Source of the DNA: Limnohabitans sp. JirII-31
GTDB lineage: Bacteria; Pseudomonadota; Gammaproteobacteria; Burkholderiales; Burkholderiaceae_C
Length of the DNA: 64,000 nucleotides
Assembly (NCBI RefSeq): GCF_002778315.1
Contig: NZ_NESA01000001.1
Span: forward strand, 124,001-188,000
Direction of reading: 5' to 3'
In this document: positions 17,525 through 26,346 of the stretch, in pieces
Layout of the letters: every line of letters starts with the position of its first letter
Position numbering within the stretch: the first letter of the stretch is position 1
The notes under the pieces: generated by a model
Told to the model about the DNA's origin: nothing
What the model saw: the letters and a program-made list of their open reading frames with translations, nothing else
Databases searched by the model: none
Program-made: the position numbers and the translations under genes

Positions 17525-18718
17525 TCAGATGACCTTTTTTTCTTGCCATGTGGCGATTTGTGATTCGGTGTACCCCAGGCTGGTGAGCACCTCGTGGTTG
17601 TGCTCGCCCAGTTGGGGTTGGCTGGACCGCACGCTGGCAGGGGTGCGCGTGAGTGTGATGGGTTGCGCCACGACACGAATGTCACCGCGCTTGGCGTTGT
17701 GCACTGTGACGGCTGCCTTCAAATGTTGAACCTGTGGATCGTCAAACACCTCTTGCATGTTGTAGATCGGGCCACAGGGCACACCGGCTTCATTGAGGCA
17801 GTCCACCCAGTGCTGGGTGGTGTGTTGGGCGAAAGCGCGGTTCAGTTCGGCGTTGAGGTAGCTGCGGTCTTTCAAGCGCCCTGGGTTGGTTTGGTAGCGC
17901 GGTTCATCGCGCAGGTCCAAGCGCCCGAGCACGGCGCACAGCGCACGAAACTGCGTGGTGCCCGAGGCCCCAATGTTGAAGTGCCCGTTGGACGATTGAA
18001 ACGTGCCCATGGGCGTGGCAAACGGGTGGTCGTTGCCGGCTTGTGGTGGCACCTCGCCATCAATCAAATAGCGTGCCGCTTGGAAATCGCACAGGCCAAT
18101 CATCGATTGCAGCAAATTGGTTTGCACCCATTGGCCACGGCCCGAGGTTTCGCGCTCCAGCAGCGCCACCATCACGCCCATGGCGGCAAAGTTGCCGGCA
18201 CTTGAATCTGCAATCGCAATCCCTGCGCGCACTGGGCCTTGGCCGGGCAAGCCCGTGACCGACATCATGCCGCCCATGCCTTGGGCAATCTGGTCAAAGC
18301 CTGGGCGCTTGCGGTAAGGACCGTCCTCACCAAAGCCAGAAATACTGGCCAAGATGATGCGTGGGTTGATGGCTGCCAGGCTGTCGTAATCGAGACCTAA
18401 ACGAAACTTCACATCCGGGCGAAAGTTCTCCACCACCACGTCGGCGGTTTGCACCAGCCGGTAAAAAATCTCTCGCGCCTCGGGCTCTTTCAAGTTCAGC
18501 GTGATGGCCCGCTTGTTGCGGTGCAGGTTGAGCATGTCGTAGGTCTCGCGCCCACCCAAAGCCCCTTCGTTGGGGTCAACGCCTGGGGGCGATTCGATGC
18601 GAATCACATCGGCCCCAAAGTCGGCCAACACACGCACACAGGTCGGTCCCGAGCGAACGCGTGTCAAGTCCAGCACCTTGAAGCGTGCCAGTGCGAAAGA
18701 AGTGGGGGAGGAAGGCAT
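17525..18718 (-). CDS. CaiB/BaiF-type CoA-transferase
   Basis: Class III CoA-transferase of 397 residues that moves CoA between carboxylic acids. The N-terminal block LDLTRVRSGPTCVRVLADFGADVIRIE is typical. The catalytic aspartate is probably in AGIAIADSSAGN. FRPDVKFRLGLDYDSL and the C-terminal QPQLGEHNHEVLTSLGY are family blocks. It leads an operon with an enoyl-CoA hydratase and a Bug receptor. This combination fits activation and breakdown of a carboxylic acid imported by the receptor; the acid cannot be named. The intergenic region upstream contains divergent control elements for this and the DUF2141 operon. Confidence 0.93.
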   Translation of the reverse strand: MPSSPTSFALARFKVLDLTRVRSGPTCVRVLADFGADVIRIESPPGVDPNEGALGGRETYDMLNLHRNKRAITLNLKEPEAREIFYRLVQTADVVVENFRPDVKFRLGLDYDSLAAINPRIILASISGFGEDGPYRKRPGFDQIAQGMGGMMSVTGLPGQGPVRAGIAIADSSAGNFAAMGVMVALLERETSGRGQWVQTNLLQSMIGLCDFQAARYLIDGEVPPQAGNDHPFATPMGTFQSSNGHFNIGASGTTQFRALCAVLGRLDLRDEPRYQTNPGRLKDRSYLNAELNRAFAQHTTQHWVDCLNEAGVPCGPIYNMQEVFDDPQVQHLKAAVTVHNAKRGDIRVVAQPITLTRTPASVRSSQPQLGEHNHEVLTSLGYTESQIATWQEKKVI

Positions 18719-18855
18719 GGAGGAAAACCCGACGTGAGCTGAGGAATCAAAACAGACCTGAAGCTAACGGGGCACCGTGCCTGTGACAAGGGTGGAATCC
18801 ATGGCCCATGTCGCCCAGGTGTCGCCAATGCCTCAAGGGTAAGTGCTCTATTTTT

Positions 18856-18873
18856 TTAATCATTAGTGATTAA
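18856..18873. promoter_or_regulatory. Palindromic operator candidate
   Basis: The perfect inverted repeat TTAATCA-N4-TGATTAA sits in an AT-rich part of the 222-nt divergent region, 67 nt before the DUF2141 start. TetR-family repressors usually bind such palindromes, and the operon downstream encodes a TetR protein at 20199, so autoregulation is a reasonable inference. Confidence 0.55.
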
Positions 18874-18940
18874 TTTTTGTTGGCATTCGCATTTAATCGA
18901 ATCTAAACTTTACTTAGATTGTTTCAAAAGGAGTGTCTTC

Positions 18941-19387
18941 ATGCGTGCTGTTCGCTTTGTTTTTCCCCTCATTCTTTGTGCTTTGACCACCCATTCGATG
19001 GCGGCTGAACCGGCTGACAAAACCCTGCGCGTGGAGGTTTCTCAAGTTCGCAGCGCTACCGGAGATGTGGGCTGTTTGTTGTTCAACTCTGCCGATGGTT
19101 ATCCTGAAGTCCATGCCAAGGCTTACCAAGAAACACACGTCGCGATTGATGCAAATCGCGCCACGTGTGAGTTCAAAAATGTCGCTTCAGGAACTTATGC
19201 AGCCATCGTTTTTCACGATGAAAACAAAAATGGCAAGCTGGATAAAAACTTTGTGGGCATGCCCAAAGAGGGGTATGCGGCCTCCAACAATGAGCGACCT
19301 GCTTTTTCAGCCCCTCGGTTCAAGGAAGCTTCGTTTGTGCTGAATGCAGACAGTCCAACGACCATCAAAATTCAAATGGGGTACTGA
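18941..19387 (+). CDS. DUF2141 exported protein
   Basis: A 148-residue predicted periplasmic protein with a signal peptide (basic start MRAVR, hydrophobic core, probable cut after SMA). The DUF2141 domain follows, showing the family blocks GCLLFNSADGYP and YAAIVFHDENKNGKLDKNFVGMPKEGY. The Asp/Asn-rich DENKNGKLD loop looks like a metal-binding loop. No function is established for this family. A strong AAAAGGAG lies 7 nt before the ATG at 18941, which decides the start. It is the first gene of an operon with an SDR enzyme and a TetR regulator. Confidence 0.88.
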   Translation: MRAVRFVFPLILCALTTHSMAAEPADKTLRVEVSQVRSATGDVGCLLFNSADGYPEVHAKAYQETHVAIDANRATCEFKNVASGTYAAIVFHDENKNGKLDKNFVGMPKEGYAASNNERPAFSAPRFKEASFVLNADSPTTIKIQMGY

Positions 19388-19389
19388 CC

Positions 19390-20187
19390 ATGGCTCAGCT
19401 CAAAGGCAAAACTGCACTCATCACCGGTGCATCCTCGGGCATCGGAAAAGCCATTGCATCCAGACTGGGGGCCGAGGGCGTCAACCTTGTTCTGGTGGCA
19501 CGTTCTCAGGCAACGCTTGCGCAACTGGCGGATGCGCTGAGCCGTCAATACGGCGTCAGCGCTACCGCTGTTGTGCTGGACCTGTCGCAACCCAACTGCG
19601 GGGCTCATCTACACAGCCAGCTGGCATCCAAAGGCGTTGTTGTGGATATCTTGGTGAACAACGCGGGCTTGGGGACCTATGGCCCGTTTGAAACACTGTC
19701 ACCGGAAGTCGAGCAAGAGGAGATTGCCGTGAATGTTTCAGCTGTTGTGAGCCTCACACATGCGTTCATTCCCCGCATGCTTGAACGCCGCACAGGTGTG
19801 GTGTTGAACTTGGCATCGACTGCGGCGTTTCAACCTGCGCCCTACATGGCCGTGTATGCGGCCAGCAAGGCCTTTGTGTTGAGTTTCAGTGAGGCGCTGT
19901 GGGCGGAGTACCGTGGCAAAGGCGTTCATGTTGTGGCCCTATGCCCTGGCGCGGTAGAGACGCAATTCATTGACAAATTAGACGATGCTTCGGTCAGACA
20001 AACCAGCGTGTTTTCTAAAACCATTCAACCCGAACAAGTTGCCGAACAAGCGTTGATGGCCATTCAGGGGCAGGCACCCACCCGAATCATTGGCATCAAG
20101 AATTGGTTGCTCGCCAATTCGGTTCGGTTGGCCCCCAGAGACATGGTGGCCCGCAGTGGTGAAAAAATGTTGAGACCATCCAAGTAG
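19390..20187 (+). CDS. Short-chain dehydrogenase/reductase
   Basis: A 265-residue SDR oxidoreductase, NAD(P)-dependent. The nucleotide-binding TGASSGIG is at residues 13-20, NNAG near residue 97, and the catalytic Tyr and Lys in YAASK are at 156 and 160. The C-terminal part (PEQVAEQALMAIQ and later APRDMVARSGEKMLRP) resembles short chain reductases acting on lipid or polyketide-like substrates, but the substrate is not clear. It starts 2 nt after DUF2141 and precedes the TetR gene by 11 nt. Confidence 0.9.
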   Translation: MAQLKGKTALITGASSGIGKAIASRLGAEGVNLVLVARSQATLAQLADALSRQYGVSATAVVLDLSQPNCGAHLHSQLASKGVVVDILVNNAGLGTYGPFETLSPEVEQEEIAVNVSAVVSLTHAFIPRMLERRTGVVLNLASTAAFQPAPYMAVYAASKAFVLSFSEALWAEYRGKGVHVVALCPGAVETQFIDKLDDASVRQTSVFSKTIQPEQVAEQALMAIQGQAPTRIIGIKNWLLANSVRLAPRDMVARSGEKMLRPSK

Positions 20188-20198
20188 AGGAGCGTGGG

Positions 20199-20894
20199 TT
20201 GGCTCAAACATCCAAGTCAAACGGCATGCGCATCAAGAAGGCCGATTACCACCACGGTGACTTACGACGTGCGTTGGTGCAGACGGCGCTCAAGGTCATT
20301 GATCAGCGTGGGGTGGATGCGCTCACGTTGAAAGATTTGGCCGTTCGCACAGGTGTTTCCCCTGGGGCGCCTTACCACCATTTTGCGGACCGCTCAGAGT
20401 TGCTGGCAGCCATTGCACAAGAAGGTTTCGAGTTGCTTGCATCAGCCATGAGGCACGCGAGCGAGGCTGCCGTACAAACGCCAGCAGCCAACTTGCAAGC
20501 TCTGGGGTGTGCCTACATCATGTTTGCTGTCTCTCACCGCGGACACTTCAAGGTGATGTTTCGTGGGGATTTGCATGGCAAAGAAAATGCGGCTCGGGCT
20601 CAGGCGGGCGAGCGTGCTTTTCAACTGTTATGCGATGCGGTTCAAGCTTGTCAAAAAGCTGGCGCTGTTCCCAAGGGAAACCCAGAGCCATGGGTGCTCC
20701 ATGCCTGGGCGACGGTGCATGGCTTATCCACCCTTTTGGTGGATGGCAGCCTGAAAAAAACAACCATCCCCGCCGATCAATTGCCGCAATTGATCACGAG
20801 CTTGGGCACCCAAATGTTCCGCGCTTTGGCCGCAGAGTCAGAGAGCAAGACACGCGCCACCCGTGCTACCCCCCCAACTGAAAAGCTAAGTTGA
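20199..20894 (+). CDS. TetR-family transcriptional regulator
   Basis: A 231-residue repressor. The N-terminal helix-turn-helix shows DLRRALVQTALKVIDQRGVDALTLKDLAVRTGVSPGAPYHHFADRSELLAAIA, a textbook TetR DNA-binding domain, with a C-terminal ligand domain of alanine-rich helices. The start is a TTG at 20199, 6 nt after GAGGAG; an ATG 27 nt further in is the alternative. It is the third gene in the DUF2141-SDR operon, and the palindrome at 18856 is its probable operator. Confidence 0.93.
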   Translation: MAQTSKSNGMRIKKADYHHGDLRRALVQTALKVIDQRGVDALTLKDLAVRTGVSPGAPYHHFADRSELLAAIAQEGFELLASAMRHASEAAVQTPAANLQALGCAYIMFAVSHRGHFKVMFRGDLHGKENAARAQAGERAFQLLCDAVQACQKAGAVPKGNPEPWVLHAWATVHGLSTLLVDGSLKKTTIPADQLPQLITSLGTQMFRALAAESESKTRATRATPPTEKLS

Positions 20895-20898
20895 AACG

Positions 20899-21060
20899 AT
20901 GGAACTCACGCCAACAGTTGCCATCCATTCGGTGATGCATCGGGCACATGACGCGCACCGAAAGACCATGCAGTATCTGTATTGGTTGGCCTGTGTCACC
21001 CCTGGCATCTTCACGCTGCTACCTGGGCGCTTGTTGGGGCAAATGGTCTGGGGACAGTAG
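20899..21060 (+). pseudogene. DUF2306-like C-terminal remnant or small membrane ORF
   Basis: A 53-residue open frame starting 4 nt after the TetR stop. It contains a hydrophobic segment (YLYWLACVTPGIFTLLPG), preceded by a His/Arg-rich stretch and ending in an ILGQMVWG-like tail. This layout matches the last quarter of DUF2306 membrane proteins, whose full length is about 130-200 residues. The rest of that family's sequence is absent, so it is probably a truncated copy. It could instead be a small functional membrane protein, as it sits tightly behind TetR without a strong ribosome-binding site of its own. Confidence 0.45.
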
Positions 21061-21130
21061 CTTTGCATGGCGATGCGTGAGTGCTGGAACATCGTCAAAA
21101 AAATATTGGCGCAAGTGCCCGGGGCTCGTC

Positions 21131-22255
21131 TTAAGCGCTGACGAGTAATCTTTCAAAAAACCAAACCATGCCCAAAGCCATCGCACCATACGAGATCCAA
21201 GCGTTGTCGAGCTTGATCGATGCGTTGCCAGACAAGTGACGCATGGCTTGAAACGCAGCAACTGCTGCCATCGCCACGGCCAGCTGTCCCAATTCAATGC
21301 CCAGGTTAAATCCAGCCAAGCTCAACACCTTGCGACTGCCGTTGAGCCCCAAGTCGCTGAACGCCTGTGCCAAACCCAGACCATGAATCAAGGCACAGCC
21401 AAACACGCCGACCCACCGCACCGCTGCTGGGGGTGTTTGCGCCCGGTGCACGCACCATCGGTCAAACCCTGCCATGCCCACAATGGTGGCTGCAATGGCG
21501 GGCTCTACCAGCGCAGCAGGTGCCGTCCAGCCCAAGACGTTGCAAGCGATCAGCGTGACGGCGTGTCCTGCTGTGAAGCACGTCAAGGCCACCACCATGT
21601 GTCGTACGCGCCATCCTGCGGCCAGCACCACCAGCAAGAACAACACATGGTCTGCGCCCGTCAAAATGTGTTCCGCGCCTAGCGTCAGTTGATCGACAAA
21701 CACGGTCCAGCCAGAGGGTAAAACCTCCAGCGTGCGCCGCGCTGGCGTGAAGGTCATGAGTTGTGATTCTTCACCACGTGTCACGGTGACGTGTTGTGTT
21801 TGTTCATCGGCTCGGCTGCCGAACAGGTCCAACTTGAATTGCCATGCTGCGCTGATCGGCGTCAAGGTAAATTTCCCCAACACCACCAGTTGTTGGGCGG
21901 GTGCCGTGGGTGCATCGTCAGGCGGTGACAGGGTGAATATCACGCCTTGTAGAGGGGCCAGTCCCTGCGGCCCAGCCAATTGCACGCCCGCGCGTATTTG
22001 TGTCTCAATCTCGCGCCGGTGTGCATTGCCCTCCACATAGGACAGTCGCCCATCACCATCGTCATCGATGTTTTTGAACGCCGTGGTGGGCAGCGACATC
22101 ACCATGTAAGCCCCATCGCCAACCAGGTTCAGTGTGCCGCGCTGAGCCACCATCAGGTGTGCGTGGACTGTCGTGCTGGCAAGCAGCATGACCATCCACA
22201 GCCAGGCGTTCACCACCTGCGCCTTGCATGAATGTCTAGACATCCATCGGCGCAT
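21131..22255 (-). CDS. HupE/UreJ-family membrane protein
   Basis: A 374-residue protein. It has an N-terminal signal sequence, an exported domain of about 170 residues, and about six membrane segments in the C-terminal half. Family signature: GAEHILTGADHVLFLLVVLAAG at about 195-215, in which two His and one Asp are probable metal ligands, and GHAVTL next. The exported part holds an EF-hand-like loop, DDDGDGRLSYVEG, a likely calcium site. HupE/UreJ_2 members are linked to metal (nickel or cobalt) uptake by family reputation. Here it is downstream of YHYH lipoprotein genes, suggesting a metal role. Start codons ATG 22255 and 22243 are both possible. Confidence 0.82.
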   Translation of the reverse strand: MRRWMSRHSCKAQVVNAWLWMVMLLASTTVHAHLMVAQRGTLNLVGDGAYMVMSLPTTAFKNIDDDGDGRLSYVEGNAHRREIETQIRAGVQLAGPQGLAPLQGVIFTLSPPDDAPTAPAQQLVVLGKFTLTPISAAWQFKLDLFGSRADEQTQHVTVTRGEESQLMTFTPARRTLEVLPSGWTVFVDQLTLGAEHILTGADHVLFLLVVLAAGWRVRHMVVALTCFTAGHAVTLIACNVLGWTAPAALVEPAIAATIVGMAGFDRWCVHRAQTPPAAVRWVGVFGCALIHGLGLAQAFSDLGLNGSRKVLSLAGFNLGIELGQLAVAMAAVAAFQAMRHLSGNASIKLDNAWISYGAMALGMVWFFERLLVSA

Positions 22256-22269
22256 TCAAGCGCAATGCC

Positions 22270-23268
22270 TCATAGTTTGCCCTTCATGCACCGCTGCAAA
22301 TAGGGGTAGCTGTCGGTGGCGTAGTAGTGGTAAATGCCTTGAGGGAACTCAGGCGTCACCCCTATGCGGCCATTGCATTCATCCAGGTCGCCCAGTCCTG
22401 CCACATACTCACGGTCTTGCTCGAACGTGCCCATGGCGTACAAGCTGGTCGGGGGCCGATTGGCATCTGGTGTGGCCTTGAGTCGGTAGCTGCCCTGCAT
22501 CACTTTGAGTGCAGAGTGAGCGTCGGACGCAACGCTGTAACCGTAGCGCGCATAAATAGGAAATCCATCGCCAGCCCAGCCAATCAGTGTCATGGCTACC
22601 CCTTTGTTGAGCTTGGCCACAAACTCTTCTGGAATGCCGTGGTAGTGGTACGTGCCACTCGGTTGCACGTGTGCATTGCTGGGATCGGTGCCGAAGTTGA
22701 ATGAGGATTGGCCCATTGCTTCAATGTTCCAACGCCCAAAACTTGGCCCCATTGGGCAATGGGTGCCTGCATCGTTGCACGTGCCCGCAGTGCCTGGATC
22801 TATCTTGATGCCGTTGAGGACATAGCCCGTCATCACACGCGGCCCGCCTTTGCGGGTGATGGAGGGGGTGGCCTCGGGAAACAACGGCATCGAGACTTGA
22901 ATGCGCTGTTCAGACATCGTCTCTGGGTTGCCAGGGTTGGGAAAAACGCCCGTGGGGTGGTCGGGAATGCCGTTGGCTGTCAATTTGCGCCGAGAACCTT
23001 CACACGACCAACGGGCTTTGCTGGTGGCCTTGACCGATGGCGTGCTGTTGAATTCTTCTTGTGCGTAATCACACAACACTCCTACGGTGCTACTTTGGTT
23101 GGCCCTCAGAGACATTGGGTTGACGCTGGCTGCATGTGGCTCAACACAGCCTTGCAACGACATGACAACGAGTGATGACAGTGTGGCCATCAACCCCCAC
23201 TTCGGCCATGCAGTGGATTTTTTGAAGGGCCTGACGACGAGATGTGCGTGGCTAATTGAGCTTTCCAT
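22270..23268 (-). CDS. YHYH-domain lipoprotein (paralogue 1)
   Basis: A 332-residue predicted lipoprotein with a basic N-terminal region, hydrophobic stretch and lipobox SLQGC near residue 41. The YHYH domain (of unknown function) shows GTYHYHGIPEEFV, GDGFPIYARYGY, DLDECNGRIG and GIYHYYATDSYPYLQRC. Several Cys and the clustered His suggest metal binding, but this is not established. It is 14 nt before the HupE-like gene and overlaps the end of paralogue 2 by 17 nt, so it is co-transcribed with them. Confidence 0.85.
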   Translation of the reverse strand: MESSISHAHLVVRPFKKSTAWPKWGLMATLSSLVVMSLQGCVEPHAASVNPMSLRANQSSTVGVLCDYAQEEFNSTPSVKATSKARWSCEGSRRKLTANGIPDHPTGVFPNPGNPETMSEQRIQVSMPLFPEATPSITRKGGPRVMTGYVLNGIKIDPGTAGTCNDAGTHCPMGPSFGRWNIEAMGQSSFNFGTDPSNAHVQPSGTYHYHGIPEEFVAKLNKGVAMTLIGWAGDGFPIYARYGYSVASDAHSALKVMQGSYRLKATPDANRPPTSLYAMGTFEQDREYVAGLGDLDECNGRIGVTPEFPQGIYHYYATDSYPYLQRCMKGKL

Positions 23269-24295
23269 AAACGCAACGTTGAAGGTGAGGGAAGGTGTTG
23301 GTGGCGTAATAGTGGTAAGTGCCGTTGGGAAATTCAGGCGTTTTACCAGTGCGACCGTTGCATGCGTCTAAATCACCCGACCCAGCCACGTATTCATAGT
23401 CTTGCGTGAAGGCTCCTAGAGGGTAGGTGGTGGTGGAAGGACGATTGGCATCAGGGGATGTTTGGAGTTGGTAGCTGCTGACGATCTCCTTGATCGCAGA
23501 AGTTGTGTCCAATGGATCTGTATACCCGTACGGTGAATAGATCGGGAAACCATCTATCGCCCAACCGATGAGGGTCATGCCAGTGGTCGATTTGGTTGGG
23601 TTGAGTTTTGTCACAAGCTGTACAGGATTGCCGTGGTAGTGGTAGGTTCCCTGGGGCTGCACGTGTGCGTTGCTGTCGTCCGTTCCAAATTTGAAGCTGC
23701 TCTGACCCAAAGCCTCAATATTCCAAGCGTAATTTCCTCCACCCAATTCGCAAATAGTCCCAGAGTTGTTGCAGGTGCCTGCCGTGCTCGGGTCGAACAC
23801 GATGCCATTCAATGCCACCCCTAACTTTTGCGTACCACTGTTGCTGGCTGTGACGGCAGATGTTTGGGTGGGCGTCAATGTCATGGACTTAGAAACGCTC
23901 TGAGCCACGATGGTGTTGGGGTTGTATACGTTGGGGAAAGCTATGTTGGATGCACTGTCCGTCACACTCACACTGTTGACGGTTCTGCTGAGCGTGTAGT
24001 CTGGCAAGCCATTGGCGCTGACTGAGCGCGTTGTGCTGCTGCAAGACCACGTCACGATGGCACATGTACCTGCCTTCAACACCGAGTAAGAGCTGATTTG
24101 TATTTTGGTCGCGTAGCTGCAAAACACCCCAGCAGTTGTGCCCGTGTCCGTATTGCTGGTGGATGTCGTGCCCGTGGAGCTGTATGCACTACAAGACGTC
24201 TCCGCGGTTGTAGATCCACCTCCACCGCCGCAACCCCAGAGTGAGGCAAGCATGACGATGGCAAGACTTGTTTTGATGCAACGAAAGCGAGTCAT
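23252..24295 (-). CDS. YHYH-domain lipoprotein (paralogue 2)
   Basis: A 347-residue predicted lipoprotein: MTRFRCIKTS, hydrophobic segment, lipobox LWGC at about residue 22, then a Gly/Ser/Thr-rich linker. The YHYH core matches its neighbour: GTYHYHGNPVQLV, DGFPIYSPYGY, DLDACNGRTGKTPEFP and GTYHYYATNTFPHLQRC. The ATG at 24295 was taken because it gives the lipoprotein signal; the frame upstream to 24337 does not. Spacing and overlap indicate one operon with the small secreted protein upstream and paralogue 1 downstream. Confidence 0.87.
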   Translation of the reverse strand: MTRFRCIKTSLAIVMLASLWGCGGGGGSTTAETSCSAYSSTGTTSTSNTDTGTTAGVFCSYATKIQISSYSVLKAGTCAIVTWSCSSTTRSVSANGLPDYTLSRTVNSVSVTDSASNIAFPNVYNPNTIVAQSVSKSMTLTPTQTSAVTASNSGTQKLGVALNGIVFDPSTAGTCNNSGTICELGGGNYAWNIEALGQSSFKFGTDDSNAHVQPQGTYHYHGNPVQLVTKLNPTKSTTGMTLIGWAIDGFPIYSPYGYTDPLDTTSAIKEIVSSYQLQTSPDANRPSTTTYPLGAFTQDYEYVAGSGDLDACNGRTGKTPEFPNGTYHYYATNTFPHLQRCVYGKLN

Positions 24296-24314
24296 GGTGT
24301 GAACTGCGTGAGAT

Positions 24315-24593
24315 TTATTTGGGAGGAGGCATGCCACCCTCGGGGGCGTTCAATGGCCGACAGGCCAGTGGCTTGCCTTCGGGGGCCCAGCAACTGCCTT
24401 TGAGGGTGCCTTGTGGGCTCGAAAAATTGCAGTCCTGACCAGACTTCAGCGTCTTGCAGGCTGCCAGTGATTCAGGAGGGGGGGCTGGCGGCATACCTCC
24501 ACCTGTTGTCGGTTGAGCGCAAAGTGCAATGCCATACAGCGCCATGCAAGAAGCCATGACGGCGCGTAACACTTGCAGTCGTGGGGTGTTCAT
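24315..24593 (-). CDS. Small exported cysteine-containing protein
   Basis: A 92-residue protein with a signal peptide (hydrophobic core to about residue 26, likely cut after CAQ). The mature part has a Pro-rich start, then CKTLKSGQDC, CWAPEGKPLAC, a pattern of four Cys that could form two disulfides or bind metal. It ends in a Gly/Pro-rich tail. Not recognised as a named family. It is the first gene of the minus-strand set with the two YHYH lipoproteins and the HupE-like protein. Confidence 0.72.
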   Translation of the reverse strand: MNTPRLQVLRAVMASCMALYGIALCAQPTTGGGMPPAPPPESLAACKTLKSGQDCNFSSPQGTLKGSCWAPEGKPLACRPLNAPEGGMPPPK

Positions 24594-24768
24594 TTTTTCT
24601 CCTAGAGGTTGGCTAGGACGGCATGTCCTGGTTCTTATTCTGAGAAAAAAATGTGTTGCAAATATGTGTAAATTATTTTGAGAGATTTAATTAATACAAA
24701 TCAAACTTCGCAATTCCTCCACAATTTTTTTTCAGAATTAATGCCCATCTATTCATCGGTGCGTGGTC
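24594..24768. promoter_or_regulatory. Divergent promoter region, AT-rich
   Basis: This 175-nt stretch separates the minus-strand YHYH set from the plus-strand multicopper oxidase set. It is clearly richer in A and T than the flanks and must hold promoters for both directions. I could not identify specific -35/-10 pairs or a regulator box with confidence. Confidence 0.5.
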
Positions 24769-26346
24769 ATGAAAAAGACATTGAACAAGCCAGTCGATCT
24801 GGGCAAACGCGAGCACCTCAAGTTCATGGCGGGTTCTGCATTGGCCTCAACCACTGTTCTTCTGGGATGCATAGGGCCACCACCACGCCATGCGCCCCCA
24901 CGCCTTGTGCCCTCAAGCGATTCGCACGCCAATCAGCCCCGCAACTTCAACGCTTTGCCCATTGCGCCGTTGCATACCGGCACGCTCAGTCAAGGGGTGA
25001 CCACGTTTGACCTGGCACTGTCTGCCAGCACCGTGCCCTACCGCGAGGGGCCCCACACCAACACCTATGGTTACAACGGGGCTGGCTTTGGGGGGCCAAC
25101 CTTGGTCATGAAAAAAGGGTCGCGGGCCAGAATGCAAGTCACCAACCAATTGGCTGAACCCACCACCACGCATTGGCACGGCCTGCTGGTGCCTGGGCCT
25201 GTTGATGGCGGGCCGCACCAGGTGGTGAAAGCTGGGGCTACTTGGTTGACCGATGCCTTCACCGTCAAGAACAACGCGGCGACCTATTGGTACCACCCCC
25301 ACATGCATGAGATGACCCAAAAGCAACTCACCCTCGGGGCGGTCGGCTTGATCATTGTGCAAGACGAAGCCGAGGCAGCGCTTGAACTGCCAAGAACCTA
25401 TGGCGTGGATGACATTCCTTTGGTGCTGACCAGTCGACGCTTTACCAAAGTACAGGGCGTGGCCAATCAGTTTCAGTACACCGACACGGCCTATGGCGAT
25501 CACATGCTGTCGAATGGCGTGATGAATGCGCAGGTGGGCTTGCCTCAACAACTGGTGCGCTTGCGTCTCTTGAATGCGGAGGTTGAGCGCGACTACAACC
25601 TGGGCCTGAGCGATGGTCGCAGCTTTTATGTGGTGGCCAGCGATGGCGGCTTGCTCAATGCGCCCGTGGCTGTGACGCGTTTGATCATGTCCCCGGGCGA
25701 GCGTTACGAAATACTGTTGGACTTATCGGGCGATGCGGTGGGCAACACCCTTGACCTGAATGCCTACAACGGCCCAGATGCAGGCTTGAGTTTTGGCTTT
25801 GCTGGCTATGAGCCCGATCAAGCAGGTGAGTTTGGCAGTTTGTTGAATTACAAAACATTCAGCGTCTTGAACATCAAAGTCGTGGCGTCTACAGACAAGC
25901 CGGTGACTCGGATGCCGTCCCGTTGGGTGAGCCATGTGTACCCCAACACGTCACAGGCCACGAACGCACGCGCGTTGACCATCACGGCACGTGGCCCAGG
26001 GGACCCATTCACGTTCAACAACGTGGGGTTCAATATGGACAGGATCAACCAAGAGGTGAAGCTTGGCAGCACAGAGTCTTGGACCATCCATGCAGGCAAT
26101 ATTTTTGGACACTCATTCCACATCCACGGCGTGCAATTCAAACTGGTGGCTCGCAACGCAAGTGCTGCGGCTGTTAAAAACTATGAACAGGGATGGAAAG
26201 ACACCTTCCACATACCCCTTGGCGAATCGGTCACCTTCGTGGCCAAGTTTGACGAGGCCGCCGATACCCGCTATCCCTTCATGTACCACTGTCACATGGT
26301 GAACCACGAAGACGCTGGGTTGATGGGGCAATTTGTGGTCCAGTGA
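24769..26346 (+). CDS. Multicopper oxidase lipoprotein
   Basis: A 525-residue periplasmic multicopper oxidase, probably oxidising metal ions or phenolics. Copper motifs are complete: HWHG at 135-138, HPHMH at 176-180, HSFHIHG at 448-454, and HCHMVNHEDAGLM at 507-519, the last with the T1 Cys508 and axial Met519. The N-terminus has a KR-type twin-arginine-like stretch (LGKREHLKFMAG) and a lipobox LLGC near residue 34, so it is exported, perhaps by Tat, and lipid-anchored. The ATG at 24769 follows GTG-GTC in the same frame. The YHYH-Fn3 gene begins directly after its stop, implying coupled translation. Confidence 0.92.
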   Translation: MKKTLNKPVDLGKREHLKFMAGSALASTTVLLGCIGPPPRHAPPRLVPSSDSHANQPRNFNALPIAPLHTGTLSQGVTTFDLALSASTVPYREGPHTNTYGYNGAGFGGPTLVMKKGSRARMQVTNQLAEPTTTHWHGLLVPGPVDGGPHQVVKAGATWLTDAFTVKNNAATYWYHPHMHEMTQKQLTLGAVGLIIVQDEAEAALELPRTYGVDDIPLVLTSRRFTKVQGVANQFQYTDTAYGDHMLSNGVMNAQVGLPQQLVRLRLLNAEVERDYNLGLSDGRSFYVVASDGGLLNAPVAVTRLIMSPGERYEILLDLSGDAVGNTLDLNAYNGPDAGLSFGFAGYEPDQAGEFGSLLNYKTFSVLNIKVVASTDKPVTRMPSRWVSHVYPNTSQATNARALTITARGPGDPFTFNNVGFNMDRINQEVKLGSTESWTIHAGNIFGHSFHIHGVQFKLVARNASAAAVKNYEQGWKDTFHIPLGESVTFVAKFDEAADTRYPFMYHCHMVNHEDAGLMGQFVVQ

